64,000 nt of DNA, taken from contig NZ_BSTN01000001.1 of assembly GCF_030269545.1 (NCBI RefSeq), positions 451,204-515,203 on the forward strand, given 5' to 3'. Of the stretch, positions 44,984 through 52,347 are shown piece after piece. The notes beneath the pieces are model-generated. The model ran no database searches. It had not been told where the DNA came from and saw only the letters and a list, made by a program, of their open reading frames with translations. The position numbers and the translations under genes are program-made. Position 1 is the first letter of the stretch, and each line of letters begins with the position of its first letter. Source of the DNA: Actinomadura sp. NBRC 104425. GTDB taxonomy: Bacteria > Actinomycetota > Actinomycetes > Streptosporangiales > Streptosporangiaceae.

Positions 44984-45712
44984 TCAGTCTGCGGCCGCCG
45001 GGACCGTTGCGGTGTGGAGCACCTCCCGGGCCTGCTCCGCGGCGCGGGCGGTGCTCTCGCCGACGAAATCGAGGAAGCGGGCGGCGCCCTCCAGGCGGGC
45101 CGCGGCCGGGGTGCCGCGGCCGAGGATGCCGACGCCCTGCCGTGCGGTCTCGGCGACCTGGGCGAGAGACCGGGCACTGGCGATCATCGACTGGTACCAG
45201 ACGTCGTCGTCGACGACATAGCGCTCGCGACGGCCTTCGCCGCGCTCCCGGCGGACCAGGCCCTGCTCCTCCAGGAAGGCGATCGCCTTGGACACCGACG
45301 CCGGGCTGACCTGCAGGCGCCGGACGAGTTCGGCGGCGGTGAGGCTGCCGGAGTCGGTGGTGTAGAGGCAGGCCAGCACCCGGGCCGTCATCCTCGGCGT
45401 GCCCGTGGCCATGAAGACGCTGGTCAGCACCTCCTCGAACGCGCGCACCGCCTCGGCGTCGCGTCCGTGCGGCAGCGGCTCCGGCCGCGCGCCCCGGGAG
45501 GCGGCGGACCCGCGCCGACGCGTGCGGCGCCGGGTGGCGTGGTGGGCCAGGTCGGCGCGGTAGGCGGTGGGGCCGCCGTTGCGCATCACCTCACGCGTGA
45601 CCGTGGAGGTCGGACGGCCGAGGCGGCGGGCGATCTCGGCGTAGGCCAGCCCGTCGGCCAGCCCCACCGCGATCTGCCGCCGCTCCTGCTGGGTGAGCCT
45701 GCCTCCCGGCAT
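44984..45712 (-). CDS. GbsR/MarR-type regulator with extra N-terminal helix-turn-helix
   Basis: A 242-residue regulator with two DNA-binding units. Residues 5-40 (RLTQQERRQIAVGLADGLAY, then IARRLGRPTSTVTREVMRNG) are an HTH_38-type motif as in IS30 transposases. Residues 80-160 form a GbsR/MarR winged helix (LTAAELVRRLQVSPASVSKA; EEQGLVRRERGEGRRERYVV). ATG 45712 has AAAGGGG upstream. It is divergent from a DUF4097 gene across a region full of TTGCAA half-sites, a common arrangement for ABC-exporter operons, here decayed. Confidence 0.85.
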   Translation of the reverse strand: MPGGRLTQQERRQIAVGLADGLAYAEIARRLGRPTSTVTREVMRNGGPTAYRADLAHHATRRRTRRRGSAASRGARPEPLPHGRDAEAVRAFEEVLTSVFMATGTPRMTARVLACLYTTDSGSLTAAELVRRLQVSPASVSKAIAFLEEQGLVRRERGEGRRERYVVDDDVWYQSMIASARSLAQVAETARQGVGILGRGTPAAARLEGAARFLDFVGESTARAAEQAREVLHTATVPAAAD

Positions 45713-45797
45713 GACGCCCCTTTCATGCCCCACGGGTCGTCCATGGCGCCGCTCGGTGTTCCCTGACGCCCGCACCATAGCGTTCACCGTCACTGCA

Positions 45798-45920
45798 TTG
45801 CAACGAAAGAGCACCCATGCGTTGCATTGAATTGCAGACCGTTGCAACGATTACAGCGTCTTTGCCTGCATAGACACGCCACAGACGCGAAGCTGTTGTT
45901 GTACATATTTGGAAAGCAAC
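45798..45920. promoter_or_regulatory. Cluster of TTGCAA/GTTGC half-sites
   Basis: The divergent promoter region, markedly less GC-rich than its surroundings, contains TTGCAAC at 45798, GTTGCA at 45821, TTGCA at 45832, the palindrome GTTGCAAC at 45841-45848 and GCAAC at 45916. These are good candidate sites for the adjacent regulator with two helix-turn-helix units. Confidence 0.5.
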
Positions 45921-45969
45921 GTAGCGTTTTCAGTGTTCGAAACGAAACCGCAGGCACGAGGAGAGCCCG

Positions 45970-46632
45970 ATGCACACGTTCGACACCCCCGCCCCCATCT
46001 CCGCCGTCCTGGACGTCCCCGCCGGGCGCGTCCAGGTCATCGCCGCGGACCGGGCCGACACCGCGGTGGAGATCCGGCCCGCGAACGCCTCCAAAAGCCG
46101 CGACGTGAAGGCGGCGGAGCAGACCGGGGTCGCATACGCCGACGGGGTGCTGCGGATTGAGACGCCGCAGAAGAACCAGTACCTCGGCCCCTCCGGGGCC
46201 ATCGAGGTGACGATCCAGTTGCCCGCCGGCTCCCGGGTCGAGGGCAGGGCGGCCGGTGCCGAGTTCCGGACCGTCGGCCGCCTCGGCGACGTCGCCTTCG
46301 ACGGCGCCTACCGCCAGATCAAGCTGGACGAGGCCGCAAGCGTCCGCCTCACCGCGACCGACGGGGACGTCGAGGTCGGCAGGCTGGGCGGCCCCACGGA
46401 GATCAGCACCCAGCGGGGCGACATCCGCATCGCCGAGGCCGTGCGCGGCAAGGTCGTGCTCCGCACCCGGTCCGGCGACATCTCGGTCGGCGCCGCCCCC
46501 GGCGTCTCGGCCTCACTGAACGCCGGTACCGGACACGGCCGCGTCAGCAACGCCCTCAACAACGACGGCACCGCCGTCCTCGACATCCACGCCACCACCT
46601 CCCACGGCGACATCGCCGCCCGCAGCCTCTGA
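45970..46632 (+). CDS. DUF4097 beta-repeat protein
   Basis: A 220-residue DUF4097 protein of repeated beta-strand turns (GRVQVIAADRADTAVEIRPA; VEVGRLGGPTEISTQRGDIR; GKVVLRTRSGDISVGAA; TSHGDIAARSL), probably a beta-solenoid. It has no signal peptide, so it is cytoplasmic or exported by another route. GAGGAG precedes ATG 45970. In related genomes it is followed by an ABC ATPase and an ABC-2 permease; here only remnants of those follow. Confidence 0.88.
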   Translation: MHTFDTPAPISAVLDVPAGRVQVIAADRADTAVEIRPANASKSRDVKAAEQTGVAYADGVLRIETPQKNQYLGPSGAIEVTIQLPAGSRVEGRAAGAEFRTVGRLGDVAFDGAYRQIKLDEAASVRLTATDGDVEVGRLGGPTEISTQRGDIRIAEAVRGKVVLRTRSGDISVGAAPGVSASLNAGTGHGRVSNALNNDGTAVLDIHATTSHGDIAARSL

Positions 46633-46644
46633 CGGAGCGCCACC

Positions 46645-46755
46645 ATCACCAACCCGCCCATCGAGGCGAACGAGCTGCGCAAGTCCTACCGCGACAAAGT
46701 CGTGCTGGACGGCGTCGACCTGGCCGCCCCTGAAGGGACGGTCAGGTTCGCTCTA
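46645..46755 (+). pseudogene. ABC-exporter ATPase, N-terminal remnant
   Basis: Twelve bases after the DUF4097 stop, a frame reads ITNPPIEANELRKSYRDKVV then LDGVDLAAPEGTVRFALG, the standard first 38 residues of a daunorubicin-type ABC ATPase. It breaks off just before the Walker A loop, where the terminator hairpin begins. The first codon is ATC instead of ATG. The remainder of the ATPase is missing. Confidence 0.75.
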
Positions 46756-46800
46756 GGCCCCGCACGGCGGTTGCGTCGCCGTGCGGGGCCACCTTGTTTT
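46756..46800 (+). terminator. Rho-independent terminator
   Basis: A perfect 14-bp stem (GGCCCCGCACGGCG at 46756-46769 with 46777-46790) and a seven-base loop, followed by ACCTTGTTTT. It ends transcription from the DUF4097 side and lies exactly at the break of the ATPase remnant. Confidence 0.85.
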
Positions 46801-46836
46801 CGCTTGACTCCGTTCTCGCCGTGTAATGGTGTTCGT

Positions 46837-47109
46837 GTGGACCTGACCGCGATCAACCTTGAGCAACCCCGCCCGGCGTACCGGATCATCGCGAACGCGA
46901 TCATCGCGGAGATCAAAGCCGAGCGGCTCAAACCTGGTCAGCGCATCCCATCCGCGCGGAGCATCGCGGAAGGTGTCGGCGTGTCCCTCCGCACCGCCGA
47001 CGCGACACTACGCGTGCTCCGCGAAGGCGGATGGACTGTCAGCGTGCATGGTCTCGGGACGTTCGTTGCCGAGGATTTGAGCAGCGCTGAACAAGACGAC
47101 CTCAAATAG
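46837..47109 (+). CDS. Short GntR-family (YtrA-like) regulator
   Basis: A 90-residue GntR protein consisting only of the winged helix: PAYRIIANAIIAEIKAERLK, PGQRIPSARSIAEGVGVS, LRTADATLRVLREGGWTV, GLGTFVAEDL. The short form without an effector domain is typical of YtrA-like regulators and of those carried on actinobacterial integrative elements. GTG 46837 lacks a ribosome site; TTGACT at 46804 and TAATGG at 46824 suggest a leaderless transcript. Its codon use is less GC-biased than its neighbours (several A/T third positions), consistent with arrival from elsewhere. It splits the ABC-exporter remnants. Confidence 0.8.
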   Translation: MDLTAINLEQPRPAYRIIANAIIAEIKAERLKPGQRIPSARSIAEGVGVSLRTADATLRVLREGGWTVSVHGLGTFVAEDLSSAEQDDLK

Positions 47110-47188
47110 GAAACGGGGACACCCCCTGAGAACTGAGTGCCGCCCGTTGCGGTCATGCACGCACCGGCGGACGGTACACGGCCGCGAC

Positions 47189-47730
47189 GCCAACGTGGTC
47201 TACGTCGTCCCCGGCATCCTGCTCATGGCGGCCGCGACCGGAAGCGCCGTCATGGTCGCCACCGACATGACCGGAGGCGTCATCGCCCGCTTCCGCACCA
47301 TGCGGATCTCCCGCGCGTCGGTCCTCACCGGCCATGTCGTCGCCGGCGCCGTCCAGCAGCTCCTTTGCGCGGCGGTCCTCGTCGGCATCGCCCTGGCCAT
47401 CGGGTTCCGCCCCGACGCCACGCCCGTCGAATGGCCGGCCGCCACCGGCCTGTTCGCCCTCTTCGCGATGGCCGTCACCTGGCTCGCGGTCGCCCTCGGC
47501 CTGAAGTCCCCGCCCCCGAGGCCGCCGGCAACGCCCCAATGCGCCTGGTCTTCCCGCCCTTCCTCGGCAACGGCTTCGTTCCCACCGACTCCATGCCCGC
47601 CGCCCTGCGCTGGTTCGCCAAGTACCAGCCGGAGACCGTCCGCGGCCTCCTCCTCGGCGCCCCGGTCGGCAACAGCGCCGCCATCGCCTGGTGCGCCGGG
47701 ATGGCCGGCGTCTCGATCCCTCCAGGGTGA
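47189..47730 (+). pseudogene. ABC-2 permease, decayed remnant
   Basis: Two frames hold pieces of a daunorubicin-type ABC-2 permease. The first (from about 47189) reads NVVYVVPGILLMAAATGSAV, MVATDMTGGVIARFRTMRIS, FALFAMAVTWLAVALGLKS. Near 47515, in a C-rich run, the frame changes and continues PEAAGNAP, LVFPPFLGNGFVPTDSMPAA, GLLLGAPVGNSAAIAWCAG. The N-terminal third is missing, a few residues are lost between YQPE and TVRGLLLG, and the end is truncated at a 21-bp direct repeat. No product can be made. Confidence 0.75.
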
Positions 47731-47804
47731 TGATGCGGCCTGATCTGCGGCGACCCCGTCAAGGGCGTGCTGGGGTTGCGATACCTCCAGGGTGATGATG
47801 CGGC
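47719..47804 (+). repeat. 21-bp direct repeat pair
   Basis: The same 21 bases (beginning CCTCCAGGGTGATG) occur at 47719-47739 and 47784-47804, 65 bases apart. The first copy replaces the C-terminus of the permease remnant and supplies its stop codon. The repeat probably marks the edge of a deletion or insertion. Confidence 0.7.
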
Positions 47805-47965
47805 TTCGAGGGCGAAGCCGCAGGTGGGCGCGGCTTGCGCATGGCCCCTACCTGCGGGCCGGGCACACTTTCAACGCGTCCTGACCAAGTCCCGCCCGAT
47901 CAGGGCCGTCAGCCCCTCCGCCCCGACGGCCCTGAGGTATGTCAAGGGTGGCGGGCGGCCCGGCA

Positions 47966-48904
47966 TCACGCGAAGGCCGCGCCGATGGCGTCGCCGATCT
48001 CGTTCAGCACGTCACGCGCGACCTGGACGTCGCGGGTGAAGGACAGGAACGCGTGGGGCACACCCGCGACCGGTCGGTGCGTCACCGGCACCCCGGCCGC
48101 GCGGAGAGCGTCCGCGTACCGGATGCCCTGGTCACGCAGCAGGTCGTACTCGGCAGTGACGATGAACGCGGCCGGAAGCCCGGTCAGGTCCCGCTCGCGC
48201 AGCGGGGAGACGCGGGGATCGGCGCCCTCGTCGGGGGTGTTCAGGTAGGCGCCCCAGAACCATTCGAGCCAAGGGCGCGTCAGCAGGGGGCCTGCGGCGT
48301 GGTCATACATCGATGGGCTGTCATCGAAACGGTCGGTTGCGGGGTAGGCGAGGGCCTGGAAGGTGACGGCCGGTCCGCCGCGCCGCTTCGCTTCCTGCGC
48401 GGTGACAGCGGCGAGGTTGCCTCCTGCGCTCTCCCCGAACAGGGCGATGCGCTGCGGATCGGCACCGAAGGAGCTCGCGTTCCGCGCTACCCACTGCAGC
48501 GCCGCGTAGGCGTCTTCGACAGCGCCCGGGAACCGGTGCTCCGGTGCCAGGCGGTAGTCGACGGAGACGACGATGGTCTTCGACCGCGTCGCGACGACCC
48601 TGGCGTAGTGGTCCTGGCTATCGAGGTCGCCGAACACCCAGCCGCCGCCGTGGAAGAACACCGTCACCGGCGCAAGCGAACCCACCGGAACCGTCTCGGG
48701 CGTGTAGATGCGGACCGGGACGTCGTGGTCGCCGTTGCGGAAGGCCGTGTCGCGAACCTCCCGGACCGGGACGACGTCACCGGCGAACGAGGCGAACGCG
48801 CGGCCGGCGGCGCGGTTCTCCGCCACGGTGAGGGTGTTGGGTGCGGGCGCGGGGGTCGCGGCCAGGTCGTCGAGCACGGCCTGGATCTGGGGGTCGAGGG
48901 CCAT
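47966..48904 (-). CDS. HSL-family alpha/beta hydrolase (esterase/lipase)
   Basis: A 312-residue hormone-sensitive-lipase-type esterase. Oxyanion motif HGGG at 85-88, nucleophile Ser159 in FGESAGGN, the acid Asp in AEYDLLRDQG and His in GVPHAFLSF. There is no signal peptide. ATG 48904 follows AAGGTG by seven bases. It is divergent from a TetR gene, with two matching operators between them, so its expression is probably switched by that repressor. The substrate would be a short acyl ester. Confidence 0.92.
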   Translation of the reverse strand: MALDPQIQAVLDDLAATPAPAPNTLTVAENRAAGRAFASFAGDVVPVREVRDTAFRNGDHDVPVRIYTPETVPVGSLAPVTVFFHGGGWVFGDLDSQDHYARVVATRSKTIVVSVDYRLAPEHRFPGAVEDAYAALQWVARNASSFGADPQRIALFGESAGGNLAAVTAQEAKRRGGPAVTFQALAYPATDRFDDSPSMYDHAAGPLLTRPWLEWFWGAYLNTPDEGADPRVSPLRERDLTGLPAAFIVTAEYDLLRDQGIRYADALRAAGVPVTHRPVAGVPHAFLSFTRDVQVARDVLNEIGDAIGAAFA

Positions 48905-48926
48905 GGGCTTCACCTTTCGAGCGATC

Positions 48927-48979
48927 TTGGAATGAACACTCCAACCGTACGAGCGACGAGATTGGAAAGTCAATTCCAA
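48927..48979. promoter_or_regulatory. Paired TetR operators TTGGAA-N6-YTCCAA
   Basis: Two 18-bp sites, at 48927-48944 and 48962-48979, share TTGGAA followed by six bases and CTCCAA or TTCCAA. Their centres are 35 bases apart in the gap between the esterase and TetR genes. The second overlaps an in-frame ATG at 48979, which makes the ATG at 49000 the better TetR start. Confidence 0.65.
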
Positions 48980-48999
48980 TGCTTGGTAGGCTGGCTCAC

Positions 49000-49659
49000 A
49001 TGCAGACGCGCGGTGTCGAGACCCAGAGCAAGGCGGCGAGCACCGAGGGCGGCCGCCGCACGCGAGACCGCATCCTGCGCGCCGCCGCCGAGCTGATGTT
49101 CAAGCAGGGCGTCGCCGGCACGAGCATCCCCGATGTGCAACGCCACGCCCAGGTGAGCGCCTCGCAGATCTACCACTACTTCGGCGACAAGAAGGGCCTC
49201 ACGGCGGCGGTGATCGAGTACCAGAGCACCGTGAAGCTCGAACAGCAGCGGCCCCTGCTCGACAACCTCGACAGCATCGACGCACTGCGTGAATGGTGCG
49301 AACGCGCCGCCGTCCGCCTGGACGCGGTGCGCTGCGCCGGAGGGTGCGAGATCGGCTCGCTCGCGAGCGAACTGTCGGACAGCGACCCCTCAGCCCGCCT
49401 CGGCCTGGCCAAGGCGTTCGCCGAGTGGCAGGCGGCGATCGAATCCGGGCTCACCCGCATGCGCGAGCGCGGTGACCTGCCGCCCGACGAGGACGTCGCG
49501 GCGCTCGCGGTCGCACTGCTGGCCGCGATCCAAGGCGGCATGCTCCTGTCGCAGGTGAACCAAGACGCCACCCCGTACCGCCGCGCGGTCAACGTGGTCA
49601 TCGACCACATCGCCGACCGCGTCGCCGCCGCCCGAGCCGTACGCCCCACCGACCACTGA
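49000..49659 (+). CDS. TetR-family regulator, divergent from esterase
   Basis: A 219-residue TetR protein: TRDRILRAAAELMFKQGVAG, TSIPDVQRHAQVSASQIYHY with the ending IYHYFGDKKGL. The C-terminal part (CAGGCEIGSLASELSDSDPS; ALLAAIQGGMLLSQVNQD) is of the TetR_C type that often senses small organic molecules. ATG 49000 was preferred because an operator covers the ATG at 48979. It presumably represses itself and the esterase gene. Confidence 0.9.
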   Translation: MQTRGVETQSKAASTEGGRRTRDRILRAAAELMFKQGVAGTSIPDVQRHAQVSASQIYHYFGDKKGLTAAVIEYQSTVKLEQQRPLLDNLDSIDALREWCERAAVRLDAVRCAGGCEIGSLASELSDSDPSARLGLAKAFAEWQAAIESGLTRMRERGDLPPDEDVAALAVALLAAIQGGMLLSQVNQDATPYRRAVNVVIDHIADRVAAARAVRPTDH

Positions 49660-50153
49660 ACACAGCCCAGTCCCCCGCTCTGGCGCGCCGAGCGCCCACC
49701 ACCAGCACCCGCCGTCGCAGCACCAGGGCGTGTCCGGTGGATCATGATGGGCCTGCGACAGTGCGCTTTTTCCAAGGGGTTTCCGGCCTGCTGCTGGCAG
49801 GCGAGCTCGGTGTGGCGGCTGTCCGCACTGCCGGTCGGTACAGCTTTCGGCACATTGCGACGTCGGTGGAGCGCCGCATCGGACATGGGCGGGCGGCCGC
49901 CTTCCCGGCGCACGGCAGGGCCGCCCGCCTGTACTCAAGAACTGATTGCCAAGATCCGCAGGAAATGGCCTGACGTTCCGCTGCGGTTGCTCTCGAATGC
50001 GGGTTGAACAGCAGCCGGAGCGTCCGCCAGCTGCTGCGGACCCGTGGCACCCCCGCCATCATCTGCAACCTGCGCTGGGTGACAAAACGCATCTTCCACC
50101 GCATACCGCCGTTTGCACTGAGTAGCCAGATGAATGCGTATAGTGTCCCGTGC
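49660..50153. other. Intergenic stretch with possible transposase relic
   Basis: No intact gene in 494 bases. At about 49940-50007 one frame reads QELIAKIRRKWPDVPLRLLS, which recalls the core of DDE transposases near their second Asp, but only some 25 residues remain. The codon bias is broken throughout. The right end carries the promoter of the Rpn-like gene. Confidence 0.35.
50139..50144 (+). promoter_or_regulatory. Possible -10 box (TATAGT) of the Rpn-like gene
   Basis: TATAGT lies nine bases before the ATG at 50154 and there is no ribosome site between them, so the message would be leaderless or nearly so. No convincing -35 box is seen. Confidence 0.4.
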
Positions 50154-51029
50154 ATGCCATCGCAGCTACACGACATACCGGCCGAGCTGTTCCGATGGTC
50201 CCCCCGGATCGCCGGACACCTCCTGACCGAAATGGGAATTGAGATCTCCGAGATACACGACGCCTCGGAGGTCTCCGAATCATGCACCGACCACAAGACC
50301 AGCGAATACATGGCCGACGCCGCCGTCCTGCTCAAAACCCAGGACGGCCCCTGGGGCGTGGTCGTCGAGGTGCAGCGCAACGACAGACTCCACGACAAGC
50401 AGTACACCTGGCCGCTGTACCTGGCCACACTCCGCGCCCGCCACGAATGCCCCGCCACCCTCCTGGTGATCGCCCCCCAACCCGCCGTCGCCCGCGCCTG
50501 CGCGGCCACCATCGAGACCGGCCACCCCGGATACGACCTCACCCCCCTGGTGCTGCGCCCCGAACACGTCCCGGTGATGACCGACCCGGACGCCATCGCC
50601 GCCGACCCGGCCATGGGCGTGCTGTCGGCGATGTTCCACGCCGGCCCCGACGACACCCTGGACGCGGTCGTCCAGGGGCACGACAAGATCGCAGAAGCGG
50701 ACCGGCTGACAGCACGCCGTTACTATGACTGGGTGAGCGCCCTGCTCCCCGAGGCGGCCCGCAAGACCCTGAGGGAGAAGATGAAGACCGCATCCCGCTG
50801 GTACAGCGAAGACGCCCAAGCCTGGATCGCCGAAGGAATCGCCGAAGGCAAGGCCCAGGGCAAGGCTGAAGGCAAGGCCGAGATCCTCCTGCAGATTCTG
50901 CGCAGCCGAGGCATCGACATCACCGAGGAGCAGCAGCAGCGCATCAGCGAGTGCAGGAACCTCGAACAGATCGAGGCGTGGGTCGACCGTGCACTCACCG
51001 CAACATCGGCCGACGAACTGTTCGACTGA
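50154..51029 (+). CDS. Rpn/PD-(D/E)XK nuclease-like protein
   Basis: A 291-residue protein of the widespread actinobacterial family starting MPSxLHxxxxELFR. The nuclease-like core is YMADAAVLLKTQDGPWGVVV then EVQRNDRLHDKQYTWPLYLA, that is D, ExQ and a downstream K, as in Rpn/DUF4351 recombination-promoting nucleases. The tail has the charged repeat IAEGIAEGKAQGKAEGKAEI and the helical end ISECRNLEQIEAWVDRAL. Codon use shows more A/T third positions than the core genes. Two decayed copies of its parts follow directly. Confidence 0.75.
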   Translation: MPSQLHDIPAELFRWSPRIAGHLLTEMGIEISEIHDASEVSESCTDHKTSEYMADAAVLLKTQDGPWGVVVEVQRNDRLHDKQYTWPLYLATLRARHECPATLLVIAPQPAVARACAATIETGHPGYDLTPLVLRPEHVPVMTDPDAIAADPAMGVLSAMFHAGPDDTLDAVVQGHDKIAEADRLTARRYYDWVSALLPEAARKTLREKMKTASRWYSEDAQAWIAEGIAEGKAQGKAEGKAEILLQILRSRGIDITEEQQQRISECRNLEQIEAWVDRALTATSADELFD

Positions 51030-51053
51030 CACCACGGGCACGAACGTCCAACT

Positions 51054-51079
51054 CGGCCTGAACCGCGTGGCTCAGGCCG
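51054..51079 (+). repeat. Hairpin repeat unit, copy 1
   Basis: An 11-bp stem (CGGCCTGAACC with 51069-51079, one mismatch) and loop GCGT. A second, perfect copy with loop GCGA is at 51438-51463. Each copy lies the same distance after the ADELF-type end of an Rpn-like reading frame, so the hairpin was duplicated with the gene tail and probably acts as its terminator. Confidence 0.6.
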
Positions 51080-51104
51080 CTGACGTGCCCGGCATAGGTG
51101 AACG

Positions 51105-51413
51105 GGCGTCGTCGAAGTACAGCGCAACGACACGCTCGACAAGACACGCGAGGCGGCCGGGAAGACCTTGGGGAAGATGAAGACCGCATCCCGCTGGTAC
51201 AGCGAAGACGCCCAAGTCTGGATCGCCGAAGGAATCGCCGAGGGCAGGATCGAAGGGGAAGCCAAGAGCGTGCTGCTGATCCTGGAGGCCCGCGGCATCA
51301 CGGTGACGGACGAGCAGCGGCAGCGGGTCCTCACATGCACGGACCTCCAGCAACTGGAGACATGGGTCCGCCGAGCCGCCACGATCTCCTCAGCCGACGA
51401 ACTGTTCAACTGA
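51105..51413 (+). pseudogene. Internally deleted copy of the Rpn-like gene
   Basis: An open frame reads GVVEVQRNDTLDKTREAAGK, then KTASRWYSEDAQVWIAEG to SSADELFN. This equals the VVEVQRND segment of the upstream gene joined directly to its last 85 residues, with about 115 residues between them lost and the N-terminus missing. A TTG at 51168 could start the tail piece alone. It is most likely a non-functional product of tandem duplication. Confidence 0.7.
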
Positions 51414-51727
51414 CACAACAGACACAAACGTCCAACACGGCCTGAGCCGCGAGGCTCAGGCCGCTGGGGTGCCCTCGGGCGTCATCGAGTGCAGCGCAAC
51501 AACTGCGTGTTTCCTCAGGAGGTGTTCGAGGGCAAGTCAGCTGCCAGGTTCGCGGTAGAAGCCAGGCTGCCGGAGGTCACCAGCGGCAAGACCCGCAACG
51601 AGGACGGCAGTCATACGTTCCGTCTGTCGCATCATGCGAGCAATTCATGGGCGGCCGCTACGCCCCGGTTCTGACCTGAGAGTTTGCGGCGCAAGCCCCG
51701 GCCTTCAGGCCGAAGTTAGCCGCACCT
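51414..51727. other. Decayed repeat and insertion-sequence end
   Basis: 51421-51515 is a third partial copy of the unit after the Rpn-like gene: the perfect hairpin at 51438-51463, then a VIECSATT-coding relic of the VVEVQRND segment. A 61-codon frame at 51489-51674 shows no family resemblance I recognise. CGGCCT-TC-AGGCCG at 51699-51712 is a short palindrome at the position expected for the right end of the adjacent IS200/IS605 remnant. Confidence 0.5.
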
Positions 51728-51941
51728 TCAGCCCGGTCGCCGCTGCTGCTCGACGTACTGCCGGACGATTTCCAGTGGCGCACCGCCACACGATGCGGCC
51801 AAGTGCGAGGGCGACCACAGGTGATTGCGATGTGTCCGGACCTGGTGGTGCTTGCGCAGTAGCCGGGACGACACACCTTTCAGCGAGTTCACCAGCGTCG
51901 CCACCGCAACCTTCGGCGGGTACTCCACCAGCAGGTAAAAC
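51728..51941 (-). mobile_element. IS200/IS605 TnpA (Y1 transposase) remnant
   Basis: The minus strand encodes the last 70 residues of a TnpA transposase: YLLVEYPPKVAVATLVNSLK, GVSSRLLRKHHQVRTH, LWSPSHLAASCGGAPLEIVR and QYVEQQRRPG, where the Tyr of RQYVEQQ is the catalytic residue. The N-terminal half with the HUH metal site is missing; upstream the frame joins abruptly to a broken DUF397 gene. It cannot be active on its own. Confidence 0.85.
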
Positions 51942-52038
51942 CGATCAGCGCCTCAACGACAGCCACTTCAACACATGTGCTACTAGAGTCCTCACCTGAA
52001 TGGCTGGACTTGCGCCAGAGAGGGTCGGCGTGCTTCAC
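51942..52038 (-). pseudogene. DUF397 gene, 5' fragment
   Basis: GTG at 52038 with AAGGA upstream opens WRKSSHSGEDSSSTCVEVAV then VEALIG, nearly identical to the N-terminus of the intact DUF397 gene 115 bases away. After residue 34 it runs into the TnpA remnant in a different frame. It is a duplicate DUF397 gene broken at the insertion-sequence junction. Confidence 0.75.
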
Positions 52039-52152
52039 GGTGTTTCCTTGATCGACTCCGGATTCGCCACGGAAGCATCACCTGTCGATCACCGACACTC
52101 CCGTTAGCAGTCGCTCCGGCGCCCCTTTCCATGGCGAGCGATCACTACAGCT

Positions 52153-52347
52153 TCAGCGGTCGCCAGACTTGATCTGCGACAGGAGAGCAGCGAACGCAGA
52201 CCGGGCGAGGCGCAGGTGAGGGCCGTCGGGGTCCTTGGAATCCCGAACGCCGATCACTGCTTCAAGGGCAGCCACTTCAACACATGTGCTGCTGGACTCC
52301 TCCCCGGAATAGCTCGACTTGCGCCAGACGGGGGCGTGGCGATTCAT
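52153..52347 (-). CDS. DUF397-domain protein
   Basis: A 64-residue DUF397 protein: WRKSSYSGEESSSTCVEVAA, IGVRDSKDPDGPHLRL, FAALLSQIKSG. These small proteins are encoded beside XRE-DUF5753 regulators in many actinobacteria and are thought to be their partners. Its ATG overlaps the stop of the XRE gene (52344-52347), so the two are translationally coupled. Confidence 0.92.
   Translation of the reverse strand: MNRHAPVWRKSSYSGEESSSTCVEVAALEAVIGVRDSKDPDGPHLRLARSAFAALLSQIKSGDR

Noticed and set aside
49742..50686. Minus-strand frame of 314 codons overlapping the Rpn-like gene
   Set aside because: Opposite to a better supported gene, Ser/Arg/Trp-rich, with no motif; the plus-strand frame carries the known family pattern.
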